Assembly (NCBI GenBank): GCA_040954595.2
Contig: CM082583.2
Location: forward strand, 8,618,001-8,682,000
Source: Balanoglossus misakiensis
Taxonomy: Eukaryota > Hemichordata
Reading direction: 5' to 3'
DNA: 64,000 bases
Positions 62,001 to 64,000 of the stretch are shown in pieces. The position numbers were made by a program, and so were the translations under genes. The notes beneath the pieces are model-generated. The model worked only from the letters and a program-made list of their open reading frames with translations. It searched no databases and was not told the DNA's origin. Every line of letters starts with the position of its first letter. Positions within the stretch are counted from its first letter, which is position 1.

Positions 62001-63317
62001 AATCAATACAAGGGTCACCGTGATATCACTCAATCATGATGACACATTGCCTATTAGTATAAATTCCTCAGAGTTTGACTTCTGACAAGACATCCAGGCT
62101 GTGATCGAGGGTCCGTGGTGAAAATATTAATGTGAAGTGTTACGGGCTGCAGGGACCAGCTTTCAAAAGCAGGTCGCCTGCGACGATGTGAACAAAGGGG
62201 CAGATGTATTCAATACCTCATTAGGCCATAAATCAACTATACATACATTGTATGCTGTAACCTTTGAAGAACAGTCCTAGTGCAGAGTTTAATATTAAGA
62301 CTGAACCATTTGACATTTCATCGGAAGACCTCCTGACATAACCAGAACACTAAACCTCATATCAAATATCTAATATAAATATATTTCCCGGTTGACATCA
62401 ATAACAACAGAGATATAGTGCATATGGAGTAATGTAACCGTCCAAAGAAATTGCCAATTTGCAGACTGCAAAATGTTGTGTGATGTGATCTTTGCAGTTT
62501 GGGGTAGGATGGCTGCAACCATTTCCATCTTACCTGTTCCAGTTTGAAGACATGTTGATTGAAGTAGTATTGTAGATGTTCATTGGCAAAGTTGATGCAG
62601 AATTGTTCAAAGCTGTTCTGGCCGAAGTCTTCAAATCCAAAGATATCCAGCACACCGATTGAGTTGCCCTGAAAGGCAAAACCATGATATCATCATCATC
62701 ATCCTCATCATCCTCATCATCCTCATTATCATCATCATCATCATCATCATCATCACTTACACGGTGTTCTGCTTTCATCTCATATCTTGACATGAGTGCA
62801 TGGTTGACTTGTAACACGATCCAATCAAACAGAGCACTGTACAAACACTTGGCCAAGGCATCTCTGTTGTTCACAGCCTGTAATGCAAAAATGAAACGAG
62901 CATTACTACGCATTTATTCCTTAAGCAGAAGTTCTTATCCATTATTGCAGGATATTAACACAAAACATCTCTCAACCGCATGCACAGAACAAACATATAC
63001 TATGTACACACTATGTGAGGTTAAATATTGGGCCTCCACTAGTTAATTTAACTGCCGAATGCAGAATGCTGCCTGCATTAAGAGTTCAAACACCACTGAC
63101 CTCAGCTGTCTTGTACTGCACAACAAACGTATCGCCTCTTGTGACAGACTTCCTGGTGGTCAGCGCAGCCAGAAGAGTTTCTTGCTTGACCTTCAGCAAG
63201 TCCGAGATGACCTTGACCAGGCCCACGTTCTTCACTGTGACCCCCTCGTCCTTCTCCGACTTCTTGCGGAACTCCACATTCCCGAGGTGCAGAAGCGCTG
63301 ACAGTACGGCGAAGATT
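49548..63317 (-). CDS. MYO9: Unconventional myosin IX (motor-RhoGAP), 5'-partial, 27 exons
   Basis: On the minus strand the exons are, 5' to 3': 63317-63101, 62877-62761, 62668-62534, 61801-61680, 61528-61381, 61115-60923, 60701-60641, 59210-58977 (candidate cassette), 57258-57219, 57104-57000, 56876-56685, 56501-56379, 56139-55990, 55832-55654, 55507-55181, 54808-54473, 54296-54155, 53845-53444, 53179-53063, 52798-52613, 52338-52203, 52095-51841, 51575-51341, 50979-50848, 50734-50611, 50374-50271, 50088-49548. All phases agree; 1,683 residues to TAA. Numbering from the first full codon: motor 1-562, four IQ motifs about 575-672, E/R/K helix 673-742, disordered linker to about 1050, MYO9-specific helices about 1060-1175, C1 1190-1238, RhoGAP about 1250-1440, tail. 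Motor plus C1 plus RhoGAP occurs only in class IX, a single-headed actin motor that switches off Rho. Vertebrate copies are MYO9A and MYO9B. Earlier exons lie beyond 64,000. Confidence 0.95.
50271..50374 (-). CDS. MYO9: MYO9 exon Z: short coiled-coil segment
   Basis: Acceptor TGATCTCTTTCAG, donor GAGAA|GTAAGT, 104 nt. It encodes [14 protein letters not shown] and [17 protein letters not shown], a predicted coiled coil as in the tail of MYO9. Confidence 0.9.
50611..50734 (-). CDS. MYO9: MYO9 exon Y: helix after RhoGAP
   Basis: Acceptor CTTTGTTGGCAG, donor CAG|GTAGGT, phase 2 to 0. It encodes [20 protein letters not shown] and [11 protein letters not shown]. Confidence 0.9.
50848..50979 (-). 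CDS. MYO9: MYO9 exon X: RhoGAP end
   Basis: Acceptor TTTCTTTGCAG, donor GCAGT|GTGAGT. It encodes [18 protein letters not shown], the NKM-LA-VFAP-L signature of RhoGAP domains. Confidence 0.96.
50980..51340 (-). other. MYO9 intron W/X (361 bp)
   Basis: Ordinary intron with a short CA repeat near its 5' end. Confidence 0.85.
51341..51575 (-). CDS. MYO9: MYO9 exon W: RhoGAP core
   Basis: Acceptor GTTATTGCAG, donor GCAAG|GTGAGG. It encodes [20 protein letters not shown] and [17 protein letters not shown], the LK-FFRELP-PL-T and N-L-LI-HL RhoGAP motifs. Confidence 0.96.
51841..52095 (-). CDS. MYO9: MYO9 exon V: C1 end and RhoGAP start with arginine finger
   Basis: Acceptor TTTCCTCCCACAG, donor [28 protein letters not shown] completes the C1 set (Cys1222, His1227, Cys1230, Cys1238). 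The RhoGAP begins near [10 protein letters not shown] and [13 protein letters not shown] carries the catalytic arginine (Arg1286). Confidence 0.97.
52203..52338 (-). CDS. MYO9: MYO9 exon U: C1 zinc finger, first part
   Basis: Acceptor TGCCAGCCTCAG, donor TCAG|GTAAGT. After six Lys it encodes [18 protein letters not shown] and GLVCS. His1190, Cys1203, Cys1206 and Cys1219 are zinc ligands. It ends in phase 1. Confidence 0.95.
52613..52798 (-). CDS. MYO9: MYO9 exon T: MYO9-specific helical region
   Basis: Acceptor TGCCTACAG, donor AAG|GTAATT, 186 nt, phase 0 to 0. It encodes [15 protein letters not shown] and [14 protein letters not shown], then a Lys-rich approach to C1. Confidence 0.93.
53063..53179 (-). 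CDS. MYO9: MYO9 exon S: MYO9-specific helical region
   Basis: Acceptor CAATTTGCCAG, donor CAG|GTAAGA, 117 nt, phase 0 to 0. It encodes [20 protein letters not shown] and [15 protein letters not shown], aligning with the vertebrate MYO9 segment ahead of C1. Confidence 0.92.
53444..53845 (-). CDS. MYO9: MYO9 exon R: linker into the MYO9-specific helical region
   Basis: Acceptor TTTCCCCCCGAACAG, donor AAG|GTAAGA, 402 nt, phase 0 to 0. It begins [20 protein letters not shown], has a basic cluster ([12 protein letters not shown]), and ends [17 protein letters not shown], which matches the conserved ELKYLDEFLL-type segment before the C1 domain of vertebrate MYO9. Confidence 0.93.
53846..54154 (-). 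other. MYO9 intron Q/R (309 bp)
   Basis: Contains a TACATGTACATGTAT palindrome at 54106-54120; otherwise nothing. Confidence 0.85.
54155..54296 (-). CDS. MYO9: MYO9 exon Q: disordered tail segment
   Basis: Acceptor TTACTGTGGCCAG, donor AAG|GTAATG, phase 2 to 0. It reads [15 protein letters not shown] and [16 protein letters not shown]. Confidence 0.88.
54473..54808 (-). CDS. MYO9: MYO9 exon P: disordered tail segment
   Basis: Acceptor TTGTGTTTGCAG, donor TCAG|GTACAG (weak). Phase 2 on both sides. Acidic and Ser/Pro-rich with several SP/TP sites ([16 protein letters not shown]). No folded domain. Confidence 0.85.
54809..55180 (-). other. MYO9 intron O/P (372 bp)
   Basis: AT-rich intron, nothing else seen. 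Confidence 0.85.
55181..55507 (-). CDS. MYO9: MYO9 exon O: E/R/K-rich single-alpha-helix candidate
   Basis: Acceptor CTTCCCTGCTCACAG, donor GATGA|GTAAGT, 327 nt. Directly after IQ4 come about 70 residues almost wholly of Glu, Arg and Lys with regular spacing (for example [20 protein letters not shown]), at 55297-55506. The repeated block lacks the hydrophobic heptads of a coiled coil and fits a stable single alpha helix. A Ser/Asp-rich disordered stretch follows. Confidence 0.93.
55654..55832 (-). CDS. MYO9: MYO9 exon N: IQ2-IQ4
   Basis: Acceptor GCAAACCAG, donor CCAA|GTGAGT. It encodes the rest of IQ2 ([14 protein letters not shown]), IQ3 ([18 protein letters not shown]) and IQ4 ([15 protein letters not shown]): light-chain or calmodulin binding sites of the lever arm. 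Confidence 0.95.
55990..56139 (-). CDS. MYO9: MYO9 exon M: head-neck junction and IQ1
   Basis: Acceptor TTTTATTCATCAG, donor CAG|GTGAGC, 150 nt, phase 0 to 0. It encodes [12 protein letters not shown], then IQ1 ([15 protein letters not shown]) and the start of IQ2 (TIKLQ). Confidence 0.95.
56379..56501 (-). CDS. MYO9: MYO9 exon L: converter
   Basis: Acceptor TGCATTCTGTAG, donor AAG|GTATGA, 123 nt, phase 0 to 0. It encodes [11 protein letters not shown] and DHYQIGDTK, the converter strand that leads to FLRE at the head-neck junction. Confidence 0.96.
56646..56665. repeat. TACATGTA palindrome array
   Basis: Three overlapping TACATGTA units in tandem, within a MYO9 intron. Shorter copies lie at 47846-47860, 54106-54120 and 56564-56578. 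Confidence 0.9.
56685..56876 (-). CDS. MYO9: MYO9 exon K: lower 50K actin-binding helix and SH1/SH2 helix
   Basis: Acceptor GTCTTGACAG, donor GAG|GTAAGG, 192 nt, phase 0 to 0. It encodes [11 protein letters not shown] and [18 protein letters not shown], conserved in all myosins. Confidence 0.97.
57000..57104 (-). CDS. MYO9: MYO9 exon I: end of loop 2
   Basis: Acceptor TTCATTGTAG, donor CAG|GTGAGT, 105 nt, phase 0 to 0. It encodes [20 protein letters not shown] and then VGSQFQ; the QFQ-x-SL junction matches the start of the actin-binding helix in MYO9. Confidence 0.93.
57219..57258 (-). CDS. MYO9: MYO9 exon J: 40-nt loop-2 small exon
   Basis: Acceptor TTTTCTTTAG, donor AAG|GTTGGT (a weak donor). 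One base completes a codon, then [13 protein letters not shown]. The 40 nt convert phase 2 to phase 0, exactly the shift needed between exon G or H and the next exon. Confidence 0.75.
57652..57663. repeat. Poly-C tract (12)
   Basis: Uninterrupted C run in a MYO9 intron. Confidence 0.95.
58211..58227. repeat. C-rich tract (C11, T, C5)
   Basis: C11 then T then C5 in a MYO9 intron. Confidence 0.9.
58977..59210 (-). CDS. MYO9: MYO9 exon H: candidate frame-neutral cassette exon in loop 2
   Basis: Acceptor TTTTAAATCTAG and donor GAT|GTATGT flank an open 234-nt segment (78 codons). It accepts the phase from exon G and hands the same phase to the next exon, so including or skipping it keeps frame. 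It is much richer in G+C than the surrounding intron. Its product is basic, polar and Ser/Pro-rich (for example [20 protein letters not shown]) and ends near [10 protein letters not shown] know no strong homologue; loop 2 of class IX varies in length. It rests on splice signals, phase and composition. Confidence 0.6.
59211..60640 (-). other. MYO9 intron G/H (1.4 kb)
   Basis: AT-rich, no exon recognised. Confidence 0.7.
60641..60701 (-). CDS. MYO9: MYO9 exon G: basic loop-2 segment (61 nt)
   Basis: Acceptor TCATTACTACAG, donor CGG|GTAAGG. It completes a Gly codon and reads [19 protein letters not shown], strongly basic as expected for the actin-binding loop 2 of class IX. Confidence 0.85.
60923..61115 (-). 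CDS. MYO9: MYO9 exon F: lower 50K and start of loop 2
   Basis: Acceptor GATTGTTTCACAG, donor GAG|GTAAGG, ending in phase 1. It encodes [15 protein letters not shown] and [20 protein letters not shown]. The last residues (GKELRKRGG) are basic and open the class IX loop-2 insert. Confidence 0.94.
61381..61528 (-). CDS. MYO9: MYO9 exon E: motor SH3-like/lower 50K
   Basis: Acceptor TTTTCCTGCAG, donor AAG|GTAGGT. It encodes [18 protein letters not shown] and [15 protein letters not shown], the conserved H-Y/F-AGKV-Y motor motif. Confidence 0.96.
61680..61801 (-). CDS. MYO9: MYO9 exon D: motor relay loop
   Basis: Acceptor CCCTCTCCAG, donor GCAA|GTAAGT. It encodes [18 protein letters not shown] and [15 protein letters not shown]; it ends after two bases of a codon. 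Confidence 0.95.
61802..62533 (-). other. MYO9 intron C/D (732 bp)
   Basis: No exon or repeat recognised. Confidence 0.8.
62534..62668 (-). CDS. MYO9: MYO9 exon C: motor relay/switch II region
   Basis: Acceptor TTTGCCTTTCAG, donor CAG|GTAAGA, 135 nt, phase 0 to 0. It encodes [20 protein letters not shown], containing switch II (DIFGFE), then [17 protein letters not shown] of the relay helix. Confidence 0.97.
62689..62755. repeat. (ATC)n/(CTC)n microsatellite filling a tiny intron
   Basis: ATC/CTC units occupy most of the 92-bp intron between exons B and C, starting a few bases from the 5' splice site. On the coding strand the donor runs GTAAGTGATGATGATG. Confidence 0.95.
62761..62877 (-). 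CDS. MYO9: MYO9 exon B: motor, DALAK helix
   Basis: Acceptor TTGCATTACAG, donor CGT|GTAAGT, 117 nt, phase 0 to 0. It encodes [19 protein letters not shown], a hallmark of all myosin motors, continuing to VNHAL. Confidence 0.96.
63101..63317 (-). CDS. MYO9: MYO9 exon A: motor upper 50K region
   Basis: Acceptor CTTCTGACAG, donor GAG|GTCAGT. It encodes [16 protein letters not shown], the standard ILSA-LHLGN motor helix, and the cardiomyopathy-loop segment [14 protein letters not shown]. The previous exon must end with two bases of a codon and is not seen in the 680 bp to its right. Confidence 0.9.
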
Positions 63318-64000
63318 CTGTCAGAAGCGTTCAATGGAGAAGAAAGTGTTAGAATCTGACATTATCGGATAGTACAGTCTATAGCTGCCCTGTTGGGTCA
63401 GAGTACACTGGATGGTGTGTCTGCTGACAGCCAACTTTGTTTTTAAAGCTACTGCGATGACATATTAGTGTCAGAAAAAGGGTCTAGTCCGTGGGAGTTG
63501 GTGTGAGAGTTGATGTACGGTGCAAAGACTTGACATGACCCGAGCATCAATGGAGCTCACTGAGAAGACTTCACTGTCTTCAGTATTTTCATGGCAATCA
63601 TGTACATGTATCAAATTGTATTACTGTACATGTTAATGTCAATTTATGATTCATTCAGGTATTTCCCCTTTGTTACAATACAATGCAAGTCTTAGCATGT
63701 CAGAATATGGCATCCAATTTGAAGCAGACTTTCCCTTCAGGCAGCGAAAACACTTAAAATTCAATATTCACCGACTCATGACTCATTTCTTGATAAATGA
63801 CATAATTTTTAATATGGTAATGCATATTTTCAGGTGGAATAGAGGCACACTGTGAATGGGGCTGGAGAAATTCGGATAGAAAGATTAGCTTGAGGCGATG
63901 TCATCGTTATAGACCTCTGTAGTAAGTGAATTGAGGAGCAAGTCACGTATCATACTGTGGTAGTTTGCTTGGCATGGGGTGGGGCCGGTAAGCAGTGGTC
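63318..64000 (-). other. MYO9 intron running off the right edge
   Basis: No motor exon is recognisable here on the minus strand. The exon that should precede exon A, ending after two bases of a codon, must lie further right. Confidence 0.7.

Noticed and set aside
62530-62913. Open frame with a poly-Asp run joining two motor exons
   Set aside because: It reads through the ATC-repeat intron. Splice signals and homology end the exon at HR and restart at GNSIGV.
1-64000. CRISPR arrays, rRNA, insertion sequences, phage or viral genes
   Set aside because: None seen. The repeats are short microsatellites and the genes are spliced animal genes.

Overview
This is a eukaryotic (metazoan) genomic window. 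It holds parts of two multi-exon genes in tail-to-tail orientation and nothing bacterial or viral. The reasons are GT-AG introns of 90 bp to 26 kb, AT-rich introns around more GC-rich exons, many microsatellites, and two animal-specific multidomain proteins. Single-copy-like members of families that vertebrates have duplicated (APBA1/2/3, MYO9A/B) and many TACATGTA palindromes suggest a marine invertebrate. An invertebrate deuterostome such as a cephalochordate or hemichordate is my guess, but the species cannot be fixed from the sequence alone.

Left part, + strand, 1 to about 47,680: an X11/Mint (APBA) adaptor gene that enters from beyond the left edge. I resolve 11 coding exons, all phase-compatible, giving 1,712 residues to a TAG stop at 44,105-44,107. 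A 3.67-kb first visible exon encodes an acidic, proline/serine/glutamine-rich, apparently disordered region. Then come a second disordered exon, a 43-nt small exon, a 26-kb intron, the PTB domain (exons 4-7), two PDZ domains (exons 8-11) and the conserved C-terminal tail. Intron 7 is a GC-AG intron. A 3' UTR of about 3.5 kb follows.

Right part, - strand, about 47,740 to 64,000: a class IX unconventional myosin (MYO9). Its upstream exons (N-terminal extension and first half of the motor) lie beyond the right edge. I resolve 27 coding exons, again all phase-compatible, giving 1,683 residues. In order these are: second half of the motor with a large basic loop-2 insert, four IQ motifs, a roughly 70-residue E/R/K-rich stretch that looks like a single alpha helix, a disordered linker, a MYO9-specific helical region, a C1 zinc finger, a RhoGAP domain with its arginine finger, and a coiled-coil or disordered tail.

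Function: APBA proteins are synaptic and trafficking adaptors, and MYO9 proteins are actin motors that inactivate Rho. Nothing in the window shows that the two genes work together. In human, APBA2 and MYO9A are both on chromosome 15q, and APBA3 and MYO9B are both on 19p. Direct adjacency here therefore looks like retained ancestral linkage.

Most of the rest is intron. The points most worth a second look are a 37-bp near-perfect hairpin in APBA intron 4 whose mismatches are almost all G-U wobbles on the sense strand, a scatter of nuclear-receptor DR1-like sites in the 26-kb intron, a frame-neutral candidate cassette exon in the myosin loop 2, and the E/R/K helix in the myosin neck.
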